A stretch of 64,000 nt of DNA from Acidithiobacillus sp. (GTDB lineage: Bacteria; Pseudomonadota; Gammaproteobacteria; Acidithiobacillales; Acidithiobacillaceae): the NCBI GenBank assembly GCA_028697715.1, contig JAQVDS010000007.1, positions 1-64,000 on the forward strand, in the 5' to 3' direction. This document shows, piece by piece, positions 44,347-52,616 of the stretch. Position numbers and translations under genes: made by a program. Numbering within the stretch: the stretch's first letter is position 1; each line of letters begins with the position of its first letter. Below the pieces are notes generated by a model. It worked only from the letters and a program-made list of their open reading frames with translations, searched no databases and had not been told where the DNA came from.

Positions 44347-46701
44347 ATGTCTCATGCACCATCGCCCAGCTGGCGCCACCCCGTCTGGGCCACGGCCCAG
44401 AAAAGTTGTGTTGGCGTTGCTCCCAAAAACAGCCGCGTGTGGTTTACCGTAGGGCGGGGAATCCTGACGGAGGTTTTCTACCCCCGCATCGACATCCCGC
44501 AGATTCGCGATATGGGCTTCATCATTGCCGATGATCAAGGCTTTTGGGTGGAGATCAAAAACCTGGCCAACGACGAATTTCAACTCGAAGATCCGCAAAT
44601 CCCACTACCCCGAATCATCCACCGTCATAAACGCTTCACCTTCTCCCTGCGCATCTGCCCCGACCCAGATCGCGACGTCCTGCTGCTGGAATATTCCCTG
44701 GAAGGTGACGAGAAACTCCGCCCGTATCTGCTCTGTGCCGCCCGCCTGGGAGGGGACGCCACACAGAATCAAGCTTGGTGTGGCAGCTGGGAGGGGCGCG
44801 AATTGCTTTGGGCCGAACAGGGACCTTTTGGCCTGGCCCTGCTCTGCCAAAACCAGGAGGGACTACCGGGCTATTTCCGTCGCTCCGTGGGTGAGGTCGG
44901 CGCGAGCGATCTCTGGCAGGACTTCAATCAGAATGGTCGTATGCTTTGGCACTACGACAGCGCCGGGCCCGGCGAGGTGGCTTTATCAGGTGAATTACCA
45001 CGACAGGGGCATCTGGCGCTGGGTCTCGGCAGCAGCAAAGAAGCGGCTGCCACCAATGCCTGGGCCTCGCTCGTCTGTGGCTTCGCGCAAATTGCCGAGG
45101 AATATCAGACGGCCTGGCACAATTGGCATCGTCAGCATCCCTTACCACGCAGCTTCGCACGCAAGATTCCCGAGGATCTGCATACCCTTTATGCCCGCTC
45201 GGTCAATGTCCTCAAAGTGCACGAGGATCACACCTTTCCCGGTGCCCGCGTGGCGAGTCTTTCCGTGCCCTGGGGCGAGGCCAGCGACAGCCGTGGCGGG
45301 TATCACTTGGTCTGGTCTCGCGATCTGGTGGAAAGTGCCGGCGCTCTGGTAGCCATCGGTGCCCTGGGCGAGGCTCGCCAGGTATTGGCCTACCTGATCA
45401 GCACCCAACAGGCCGACGGGCACTGGCTACAGAATCAGTGGCTGGGCGGCAAACCCTTCTGGCAAGGCATTCAGCTCGATGAAGCCGGCTTCCCCGTGTT
45501 GCTCGCCAGCCTGCTACAGGAACGCGAGGCCTTGCAAGACATGGCGGTCACCGACATGATCCAGCGCGCCCTGCAATTCATCGTGCGCGAAGGGCCGGTT
45601 ACCGGCCAGGATCGCTGGGAAGAAGATGGTGGCATCAATGCTTTTACCCTCGCCGTCGCCATCGCTGCATTAGTCGAGGGGGCGTCCTTTCTGGAAGGCA
45701 AGGCGGCGGAGTGCGCCCTGATGCTCGCAGACTATTGGAATGTCCATCTGGAAGAGTGGACCTTTACGCGTGGTACCGATCTCGCCCGGCGTTTTCAGGT
45801 ATCGGGTTACTTCATGCGCATTGCTCCAGCCGACGTCCTTACCCATGACGGGGCCAAGGATGAATGGATGCTGATCAAGAACCGCGCTCAGGATCCGCAC
45901 TGGTCCGCCAACGAACAGGTGGCTACGGACTTCTTACAATTGGTGCGCTATGGTTTACGTGCCGCCGACGATCCGCATATTCAGGATTCGGTCAAGGTCA
46001 TGGATGGCTTGCTCAAGAGCGACACACCCAGCGGTCCGGTCTGGCACCGCTACAACGGCGATGGCTACGGCGAGCATCGCGACGGCAGCCCCTTCGACGG
46101 TACGGGCATCGGGCGCGGCTGGCCGCTGCTCACTGGCGAGCGCGGCCATTATGCCCTCGCTGCCGGGGAAGATCCGCTGCCCTACCTGCGCGCCATGGCG
46201 ACCATGACCGGCGCGGGCGGTCTGTTACCGGAACAGATCTGGGAAAGTGATCCGATTCCCGAAAAGGGGCTGTTTCCAGGTAAGCCCAGCGGCTCCGCCA
46301 TGCCCCTCTGCTGGACCCACGGCGAATTTCTCAAGCTCTGCCACAGCACGATCAAAGGGCATGCCGTGGATCGTCCAGCGCAGACCTGGAAACGTTACGC
46401 GGGCAAGAAGCCGGAACTGGACTACCGCATCTGGCGTCTACGCCATCGGCCACGCAAATTGCTCGCTGGACAAGAGCTGCGCATTCTCCTGGCTGCCCCT
46501 TTCCGTATCCATTGGGGCATCGATGGTTGGCAGAAGGTACAGGATCTCGATGCCGAAGACTGGGGTCTGGGATACCTGGCCTGCCTGCCTACCCGCAAAT
46601 TACGCCCCGGGCAGAGCCTACAGTTCGCCTTGTATTGGGCAGACAGCCAGAGTTGGCAAGGAGAAGACTTTTCCGTGCAGATTATTGGAGGTGTAGCATG
46701 A
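44347..46701 (+). CDS. GH15 glucan 1,4-alpha-glucosidase (glucoamylase)
   Basis: A 784-residue glycoside hydrolase with a bacterial glucoamylase layout: an N-terminal beta-domain (to about residue 270) and an (alpha/alpha)6 barrel. Barrel blocks include YHLVWSRDLVESAGALVAIG and DRWEEDGGINAFTLAVAIAA, which carries active-site acidic residues; EQIWESDPIPEKGLFPG is near residue 640. It releases glucose from alpha-1,4 glucans. No signal peptide is visible, so it probably acts inside the cell on stored glycogen or maltodextrin. It is followed by a sugar-type SDR with an ATGA overlap. Confidence 0.9.
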   Translation: MSHAPSPSWRHPVWATAQKSCVGVAPKNSRVWFTVGRGILTEVFYPRIDIPQIRDMGFIIADDQGFWVEIKNLANDEFQLEDPQIPLPRIIHRHKRFTFSLRICPDPDRDVLLLEYSLEGDEKLRPYLLCAARLGGDATQNQAWCGSWEGRELLWAEQGPFGLALLCQNQEGLPGYFRRSVGEVGASDLWQDFNQNGRMLWHYDSAGPGEVALSGELPRQGHLALGLGSSKEAAATNAWASLVCGFAQIAEEYQTAWHNWHRQHPLPRSFARKIPEDLHTLYARSVNVLKVHEDHTFPGARVASLSVPWGEASDSRGGYHLVWSRDLVESAGALVAIGALGEARQVLAYLISTQQADGHWLQNQWLGGKPFWQGIQLDEAGFPVLLASLLQEREALQDMAVTDMIQRALQFIVREGPVTGQDRWEEDGGINAFTLAVAIAALVEGASFLEGKAAECALMLADYWNVHLEEWTFTRGTDLARRFQVSGYFMRIAPADVLTHDGAKDEWMLIKNRAQDPHWSANEQVATDFLQLVRYGLRAADDPHIQDSVKVMDGLLKSDTPSGPVWHRYNGDGYGEHRDGSPFDGTGIGRGWPLLTGERGHYALAAGEDPLPYLRAMATMTGAGGLLPEQIWESDPIPEKGLFPGKPSGSAMPLCWTHGEFLKLCHSTIKGHAVDRPAQTWKRYAGKKPELDYRIWRLRHRPRKLLAGQELRILLAAPFRIHWGIDGWQKVQDLDAEDWGLGYLACLPTRKLRPGQSLQFALYWADSQSWQGEDFSVQIIGGVA

Positions 46702-47483
46702 TCAGTATCGACCTGGCCGGCAGAACGGCCTTGGTGACGGGTGGTAGCGGCGGATTGGGGCGCGCCATGAGCGAGACCCTGGCTGCGGCCGGGGCAGAGG
46801 TGGCGGTGCACTACCGTAAAGGACAGGAAGAGGCCGAAGCCGTGGTACGCAACATTGAGAAAGCGGGGGGCAAAGCTCGGGCCTTTGCCGCCGATATTTC
46901 CGACCCGGAGGCAGTGGAACAGCTCCTGAGCAACGTCGAAGGCGCGTTTGGTGGCCTGGATATCCTGGTCAACAACGCGGGGATGGATGGCCCCCATGCC
47001 CTGGTAGGGGACGACGACCCGCAAGCATGGGAAAAAGTCATCGCAGTGGATTTGCTGGGTCCCTATTACTGTGCCCGCGCCGCCATCTCCCGAATGGAGA
47101 AGAAAAAACACGGCGTGATTCTCAACATCACCTCGGTACATGAATTCATTCCCTGGGAGGGCTACAGTGCCTACACCAGTGCTAAGGCGGGCCTGTCGAT
47201 GTTCACCAAGACCTTGGCCCAGGAAACTGCCGACAAGGGCATTCGGGTGGTCGCCCTCGCCCCCGGTGCCATCAAGACCCCTATCAATCAGTCGGTCTGG
47301 GACGATCCGGAATCCCTCAAGGACCTCGACAAAAAAATCTCCATGGGTCGCTTGGGCAAACCGGAAGAGGTTGCCGCAGTCGTGGCCTTTCTGGCGAGCG
47401 ATCTGGCCAGTTACATCACCGGTACCACCCTCGCGGTGGATGGCGGCATGCTGATCTATCCCGATTTTCGCCACGGAGGCTGA
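46698..47483 (+). CDS. SDR-family dehydrogenase, glucose 1-dehydrogenase-like
   Basis: A 261-residue classical SDR: TGGSGGLGRAM cofactor motif, LVNNAGMDGP, catalytic Ser in NITSVHEF, YxxxK in YSAYTSAKAG, and the LAPGAIKTPIN block. The sequence most resembles bacterial glucose 1-dehydrogenases. Coupled after a glucoamylase, oxidation of glucose to gluconolactone is a good guess. The ATG at 46698 follows GGAGGTGTAGC. Confidence 0.85.
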   Translation: MISIDLAGRTALVTGGSGGLGRAMSETLAAAGAEVAVHYRKGQEEAEAVVRNIEKAGGKARAFAADISDPEAVEQLLSNVEGAFGGLDILVNNAGMDGPHALVGDDDPQAWEKVIAVDLLGPYYCARAAISRMEKKKHGVILNITSVHEFIPWEGYSAYTSAKAGLSMFTKTLAQETADKGIRVVALAPGAIKTPINQSVWDDPESLKDLDKKISMGRLGKPEEVAAVVAFLASDLASYITGTTLAVDGGMLIYPDFRHGG

Positions 47484-47487
47484 ACCC

Positions 47488-48999
47488 ATGGACGTCGACG
47501 TCCTCATCGTCGGCAGTGGCGCTGGTGGCGGCACCCTCGCCCGCGCCCTGGCCGACAGCGGTTTGCGCATCCTGATTCTGGAGCGTGGTGATTACCTGCC
47601 GCGCGAATGGGGCAACTGGGATCCACAAACGGTCTTTGCAAGTTACCGCTACCATACCGAAGAAACCTGGCGGGATGGCGACGGCCAGCCTTTCCATCCG
47701 GTGACGGGCTATCACGTGGGTGGCAATACCAAGTTTTACGGCGCGGCCATCCTGCGGCGGCGTCCCACGGATTTCCGGGAGCGTCGCCATGTCGACGGGG
47801 TGACGCCGGCGTGGCCCATTTGTTACGAAGATCTGGCGCCCCATTACGATACTGCCGAGCACTGGTACTTCGCCCATGGCGCAGCCGGGAGCGACCCAAC
47901 CGAGGGAGCCCGAGGCCCCTATCCATTTCCCCCCATGCCCCACGAGGAAGACATAGCGCTGGTCGATACGGCCTTACGCGCCCAAGGATATCATCCTTTC
48001 CCCCTGCCGCTGGCGTTGCACCGCTTGGAAGACGACCCTGCGCAGAGTCCTTGTGTGCGCTGTCCCACCTGTGACGGCTTTCCCTGTCTCGTTCATGCCA
48101 AGGGCGACGCCGAGCTCTGTGGGGTACGACCGGCCCTGCAACACGCCAATGTCACCCTGCTTCGCAACGAGCGAGTACGCAGGATCCTTCTGGCAGAGGA
48201 CGGCAGACGGGTATCCGGGGTGGAGACCGATCAGCACCGCTACCATGCCCGTGTCGTGGTCCTGGCGGCGGGCGCGGTCAATAGCGCCGCTCTGCTCCTG
48301 GCCTCCCGCAGCGAGACATTTCCCAATGGCATCGCCAACAGTAGTGATCAGGTTGGACGCAACTATATGTGTCACCTCAACAGCGCCTGCATGGCGATCA
48401 AGATCACCCGCGAGAACCGCAGTATCTTCCAAAAAACCCTAGCTCTGAATGATTTTTACGAAGACTCTGGCGATCCCGATTACCCCTATCCCCTTGGCCA
48501 TATCCAGGGCCTTGGTAAGGTGACACCGGCCCTGCTGCATGCGCAACGTCCGCGCTGGCCAATTCCCATGACCGCCTGGGCGGCCAGCCATTCTGTCGAC
48601 TGGTGGCTGACAACAGAGGATCTGCCAAGCCCCGAAAACCGCGTCACCGTGGATGAGCGCGACGGCATCCAGCTGCATTGGCAACCCAAAAATCGTGAGA
48701 GCCATCGCCGTCTCTGCGCAAAATGGCAAGACATTCTACAGAAGATCGGCTTTCCCCTGGTGTTCTTTCAGTCCATGGATATCTCCGCTACCGCCCACCA
48801 GGTGGGAACCTGCCGCTTTGGCGATGACCCGCAGACGAGTGTTCTCGATCGTAACTGCAAGGCCCATGATCTCGACAATCTATATGTGGTTGACGCGAGC
48901 TTCATGCCTTCCATCAGCGCGGTGAACCCCTCTCTCACCATCATGGCCAACGCCATCCGCGTAGCCAGCGTTCTGCGCGAACGACTGCGGAGCAGTTGA
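47488..48999 (+). CDS. GMC-family FAD oxidoreductase
   Basis: A 503-residue GMC oxidoreductase. It has the N-terminal FAD motif VLIVGSGAGGGTLARALADS, GGNTKFYGAAILR, the VVVLAAGAVNSAALLL block and the C-terminal catalytic region ISATAHQVGTCRFG … LDNLYVVDASFMPSISAVNP. An internal cysteine-rich loop (CVRCPTCDGFPC near residue 190) is also seen in a GMC subgroup that includes sugar-acid dehydrogenases. Four bases follow the SDR gene. It probably oxidises a sugar or sugar acid made by its neighbours. Confidence 0.87.
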   Translation: MDVDVLIVGSGAGGGTLARALADSGLRILILERGDYLPREWGNWDPQTVFASYRYHTEETWRDGDGQPFHPVTGYHVGGNTKFYGAAILRRRPTDFRERRHVDGVTPAWPICYEDLAPHYDTAEHWYFAHGAAGSDPTEGARGPYPFPPMPHEEDIALVDTALRAQGYHPFPLPLALHRLEDDPAQSPCVRCPTCDGFPCLVHAKGDAELCGVRPALQHANVTLLRNERVRRILLAEDGRRVSGVETDQHRYHARVVVLAAGAVNSAALLLASRSETFPNGIANSSDQVGRNYMCHLNSACMAIKITRENRSIFQKTLALNDFYEDSGDPDYPYPLGHIQGLGKVTPALLHAQRPRWPIPMTAWAASHSVDWWLTTEDLPSPENRVTVDERDGIQLHWQPKNRESHRRLCAKWQDILQKIGFPLVFFQSMDISATAHQVGTCRFGDDPQTSVLDRNCKAHDLDNLYVVDASFMPSISAVNPSLTIMANAIRVASVLRERLRSS

Positions 49000-50148
49000 G
49001 TGAAAAAGGGCACGACAGCGGTATTTGCGGCGGGGTTTCTGCAGGGTTCGGCCTTCGTGCTGATCCCGGCGCTGGGGAGTATCCTGCGCAGCGCGCCGTA
49101 CAACATGAGCAATAGTACCTATGGCATGTTGTATTTTCCGGAGATCATTGGTGCCGTCATCGCCGCCCTCGCCGCCGGGAGCATCCATAGGCGCCTCGGT
49201 GCGCATGGACTCTTTCGTATTGGCATCTTGAGCAACGCAATCGCCATGGGACTGCTGGTCCTTGCCTACTTCAGCGGGCATGGTTCCGTAGTTTTTCTGC
49301 TGCTCGCCGAAACACTGCTTCTTGGCGTCGGTTTTGGTCTGACCAACGCTGCCATCAACCGAGCTTCTACCCTGATCTTTGCCGGTAGCGCCACGGCGGC
49401 CGTCACCATCCTGAATGCCGTGATTGGCGGTGCCACGGCAGTTTCCCCCATGCTCCTGCATCTGTCCTCCAACTGGCTGACCTGGGTACTGTGGCCCGCA
49501 GTCATCCTCCTGCTCTGGCTGCTGGTCTTGCTCCTGCCCCAGGCCCAGGAAGAACAACAGGGACAGGAGATCGGTGGCTTGCGCGCCTGGAAAAAATCCA
49601 TGATCCCCTTTGCTGCCGCAGTCCTCATCTACGCCATCTGCGAGGGTAGCTTTGGCAGTTGGGCGAATATTCTGGTCAGCGTCGATCATCATTTCCCGCG
49701 GGCAACGGGTGCTGCAGCCCTGTCCCTGTTCTGGGGCGGCGAGACCGTCGCGCGCTTTGTCCTCGGATCCATTCCCGACCACTGGCTTTCGCGATGCTGG
49801 GTCTATCGTGCCATACCCTTGGGAATGGCTGCCTGCTTTCTGATCATTCCGCAGTTGCAAAGCGCCGAATCTCTGCTCTTGTTCTTTGCCTTGGCGGGGA
49901 TAGCCTGTGGCGTCTATTACCCCTATAGCATGGCGTTTGGTGTTGCCCGTCATGGCAAGGAGGGAACACAAATGGCAGGACTACTGGTGGGGGCATTGAT
50001 GGTCGGTGAGGGCATTGGCTCGACCGGACTGGGGCCCCTGCAATCCTTGTTGTCTCTCAACCAGATTTATCAGTTCTCCGCTTTGTGGGCCATTCCCCTC
50101 CTATGGCTGGCTTGGCGTAATAGCACGGGACAGAAGCCAACGCACTAG
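49000..50148 (+). CDS. MFS transporter in the GH15 operon
   Basis: A 382-residue membrane protein with about 12 hydrophobic segments. The GTG start immediately follows the GMC stop (TGAGTG), so coupling is tight. Charged loops such as SIHRRLGAHGLFR after the second helix fit the MFS signature between TM2 and TM3. By context it moves a sugar or sugar acid, but direction and substrate are unknown. Confidence 0.8.
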   Translation: MKKGTTAVFAAGFLQGSAFVLIPALGSILRSAPYNMSNSTYGMLYFPEIIGAVIAALAAGSIHRRLGAHGLFRIGILSNAIAMGLLVLAYFSGHGSVVFLLLAETLLLGVGFGLTNAAINRASTLIFAGSATAAVTILNAVIGGATAVSPMLLHLSSNWLTWVLWPAVILLLWLLVLLLPQAQEEQQGQEIGGLRAWKKSMIPFAAAVLIYAICEGSFGSWANILVSVDHHFPRATGAAALSLFWGGETVARFVLGSIPDHWLSRCWVYRAIPLGMAACFLIIPQLQSAESLLLFFALAGIACGVYYPYSMAFGVARHGKEGTQMAGLLVGALMVGEGIGSTGLGPLQSLLSLNQIYQFSALWAIPLLWLAWRNSTGQKPTH

Positions 50149-50178
50149 AAAAATCGAATTTTTGTGCCCAATCGACAG

Positions 50179-51207
50179 TCAGCGTATCTCCTTGGCGAAA
50201 TAGCCCGCTGTGACTCTGCGCCACAGCTCCCAGAAAATACTGGTAAACCAAAAGAGTAATGCGAAAAATCCAGCCACAATCCCCAAGCAGTGGAACGCGG
50301 GGATGGAAAGGATTGATGCCGACTGCAGGCAACTCAGCGCGAATACCGACGTGGAGAACGTGGGAGGCCAGGCAACGGGGTTGCGGAAGGCGCAGTTACG
50401 GAACAGAAAAATGGCGCTGCGAAAGGCTATTGGAAAGAACAGAACGATGGCGACAATTTCCGCCAGTATGATCAGCATGGCGAGCGCATGGTGTGCTGCA
50501 GGGGTCAAATTCTGCCAGGCCCAGGCATGCCCCAGAGCCAGGGCGGCGAATCCGGCACAGCCCATGGCGATCCACCAGGGGGCCTGCGGTACGCCATGCA
50601 AGCCAAACCGACGAATGCGCAGGACTGCTAGGAACGCGATGGCAGCATATAGAATCCCACCCAGCAGGGCACCGGCAACGACGACAAGGTTCCAATCGCT
50701 TTGCGTCGATGCGACGACATCTCCACTAGCAACGCTGGCTCCCAAGACCGCTGCCGGCACCAGGAACCATGCACCACTCACCCGTTCCAACGAAATCCCG
50801 AACCGGTATAAAGCCAGGAAGAATTGTGCTGCACAAAGAAGTACTAGCAGCCAACTGAGAGCGAGCAGGAACTCTGCCAAGCCCAGCAATGCTGGTATGC
50901 CTTCCACATACCCAAAAAACGCCATCCCCGAGCTTAATACCGCCAAACCAAGGGGAATGGTGTGGGCGCCGACATACTGATCAGCCGACCTTTGGGCAAA
51001 GTGGAAGCTCGGTGGCATCGACAGGGATCGACGCCGGAGCCAAATCCAGGTCAATGGAATGTACACTGCCTGCAGGCAGGCCAAGGTGAGCAAGGTTGTG
51101 GCCAGCAGCCAATAATCAGCCGCTGCCACCATACTTGCCGTTCCGCCGGTGGCCATGACCACCGCGTAGGGCATCGCTGTCGGTTTCCAGTCGGCTTTTC
51201 TCTTCAC
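50179..51207 (-). CDS. TDT-family membrane transporter (TehA/SLAC1/Ssu1-type)
   Basis: A 342-residue protein with about ten membrane segments. The N-terminal PYAVVMATGGTASMVAAADY block resembles the MATG motif that opens the tellurite-resistance/dicarboxylate transporter family, which includes SLAC1 anion channels and the fungal sulfite exporter Ssu1. It lies downstream of the sulfur oxygenase reductase on the same strand, which produces sulfite, so sulfite export is an attractive guess. The GTG at 51207 lacks a good ribosome-binding site; the ATG at 51171 is an alternative. Confidence 0.65.
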   Translation of the reverse strand: MKRKADWKPTAMPYAVVMATGGTASMVAAADYWLLATTLLTLACLQAVYIPLTWIWLRRRSLSMPPSFHFAQRSADQYVGAHTIPLGLAVLSSGMAFFGYVEGIPALLGLAEFLLALSWLLVLLCAAQFFLALYRFGISLERVSGAWFLVPAAVLGASVASGDVVASTQSDWNLVVVAGALLGGILYAAIAFLAVLRIRRFGLHGVPQAPWWIAMGCAGFAALALGHAWAWQNLTPAAHHALAMLIILAEIVAIVLFFPIAFRSAIFLFRNCAFRNPVAWPPTFSTSVFALSCLQSASILSIPAFHCLGIVAGFFALLFWFTSIFWELWRRVTAGYFAKEIR

Positions 51208-51245
51208 AAAAAGTATCGCAAATTCCGTAGCGTTGCATACAGCAG

Positions 51246-51263
51246 AAAAGGAGCGACCGCTCC
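51246..51263 (-). terminator. Weak Rho-independent terminator after SOR
   Basis: On the minus strand, GGAGC-GGTC-GCTCC is followed by TTTTC. It lies 53 bases past the SOR stop and before the TDT gene. The T run is short, so read-through into the TDT gene is possible. Confidence 0.45.
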
Positions 51264-51315
51264 GAAAACCGATTTCTTTTTCATCACCAGTCTGGTAACT
51301 TAACTCAGTTCCCCG

Positions 51316-52251
51316 CTATTTTACCAGTCTTTTCCGCCACTGCCCTTGTTCCATCATCGGCGCGAAAATCTGGTAATAGGGGCCTTTGTCGAGGTGTGCC
51401 AATACACCATCGTTGTGAATCTGACGACACTCATAGTCGAGCATCGCGTGGGCAATGCCCATGTGAGCCGCCTCTGGCGATTCCCACTCCATGTGTACCA
51501 GATATTGAACTGGAGTTTGCCCAGGAATTGGTGGCGTACTGGGGATCGCGCTGCCGCGATTGGTATTATATTTTGGCGGATTGGCTCCCAGAGTTGCCTT
51601 CAACATTCCTTGCGGATCGAGCTGGAAGGAACCAATGGCCGAAACACCGAATTGCTTTAGAATCATCCAACCAATCATTCCGGGAATGTTCTCTTTGAAC
51701 CAACTGAGCGTACGCTCTGCCCCCTCCTCAAACGCCGTTTCATGCCCATCCATGACCCAGTGATCACCAATCGCAATGGCCCGCTTGGCAGCCAGTGCTA
51801 CCTTGGGAACAGCCTCTTGCTTGGCAAAGGCTCCGCCCAAGGCAGCGGGAACGTCGGTTATGGCAATGATCGGTGGCAAATCCGAACGGACGATTTCATA
51901 GTATGGCTCCCACGGTCCCTCGATCACCATGTCCAGACAATCACCGCAAAGCTCATAAATTTCCTTGAAATTATCATGATGCATTTCTTCGTGGGATTTT
52001 ACGTCTTTCCATACGGTGTACTGAAACATGCCAATAGGATTGAGCGTCTCGCGCATATCGATAGCGCCGCCGCCGTAGCGCCCCGCCATGGGATGGATTC
52101 CCGTTTGCAGCAATTGTTCAAAGCCCAGGAATCCGTGGTGAGATGCCGTAGTAATGCAAACTTTTGGGCCAATTTTCATCATCGTCTGATAGCTTTCTGG
52201 ACGATTGGCAACTTTTGACTGATTGATAGCAATAATAGGGTTATTACTCAT
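51316..52251 (-). CDS. sor: Sulfur oxygenase reductase
   Basis: A 311-residue SOR, the cytoplasmic nonheme-iron enzyme that disproportionates elemental sulfur with oxygen to sulfite, thiosulfate and sulfide without external cofactors. All marks are present: C32 (catalytic, persulfide-forming), the iron ligands H87, H91 and E115, and C102-x2-C105. These match the Acidianus ambivalens residues 31, 86, 90, 114, 101 and 104 with a constant offset of one. The length fits the family. The ATG follows AGGAGAAGATGAGG. Base composition is visibly AT-richer than the flanking genes, in line with horizontal acquisition. It is a main reason for assigning the window to an Acidithiobacillus-like acidophile. 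Confidence 0.95.
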   Translation of the reverse strand: MSNNPIIAINQSKVANRPESYQTMMKIGPKVCITTASHHGFLGFEQLLQTGIHPMAGRYGGGAIDMRETLNPIGMFQYTVWKDVKSHEEMHHDNFKEIYELCGDCLDMVIEGPWEPYYEIVRSDLPPIIAITDVPAALGGAFAKQEAVPKVALAAKRAIAIGDHWVMDGHETAFEEGAERTLSWFKENIPGMIGWMILKQFGVSAIGSFQLDPQGMLKATLGANPPKYNTNRGSAIPSTPPIPGQTPVQYLVHMEWESPEAAHMGIAHAMLDYECRQIHNDGVLAHLDKGPYYQIFAPMMEQGQWRKRLVK

Positions 52252-52440
52252 TCCTCATCTTCTCCTTTTTCCGTTGCAAGACAGAAATTATGACCAATCA
52301 AATAGGACAAAGTTCAAAATATTGTAGAAAAAATATATTTTGAGATAACTACATACAAATAAATGGACAGAAAATTACAAAACAATTCGCCGATTGTGTC
52401 ATCGATGAAAGTAAAATCTCACTGATATACAGCCGCCAAT
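52252..52440. promoter_or_regulatory. AT-rich upstream region of sor
   Basis: About 190 bases strikingly rich in A and T lie upstream of sor, unlike the GC-rich surroundings. A possible promoter on the minus strand is TTGAAC (52317-52312) and CATAAT (52292-52287), but the 19-base spacer is long. No clear sigma-54 element was found. The rest to the proS start (52441-52616) holds the hairpin described separately and a possible proS promoter (TTGCCT-17-TGTAGT, 52576-52604). Confidence 0.4.
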
Positions 52441-52499
52441 AAAAAACTGCTGCCGCATGATCACCGGCGCGCTCCGCGGCGCAGCAACGAAATCATGCG
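52441..52499 (-). terminator. Hairpin with T run, unassigned
   Basis: On the minus strand, CGCATGAT (52499-52492) pairs with ATCATGCG (52461-52454), enclosing a GC-rich inner region. A second pairing TGCTGC/GCAGCA leads directly into GTTTTTT. It looks like a terminator, but no minus-strand gene ends here. Confidence 0.35.
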
Positions 52500-52616
52500 A
52501 CCTACCCGACGCATGGAGCGCGGGGACATGGGTTACCCTACAGCTCGCTCCTCCCCCTTTTGCGTGGCCCTGACTTTGCCTACACTGCACCATCTTTCTG
52601 TAGTCATGGATCGGGT

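Noticed and set aside
46422-47570. 382-codon open frame on the minus strand
   Set aside because: Antisense to the SDR gene, whose Rossmann and YxxxK motifs are intact.
48880-49971. 363-codon open frame on the minus strand
   Set aside because: Antisense to the MFS gene; composition rich in Gly, Gln and Asp, as expected from the reverse complement of membrane-helix codons.
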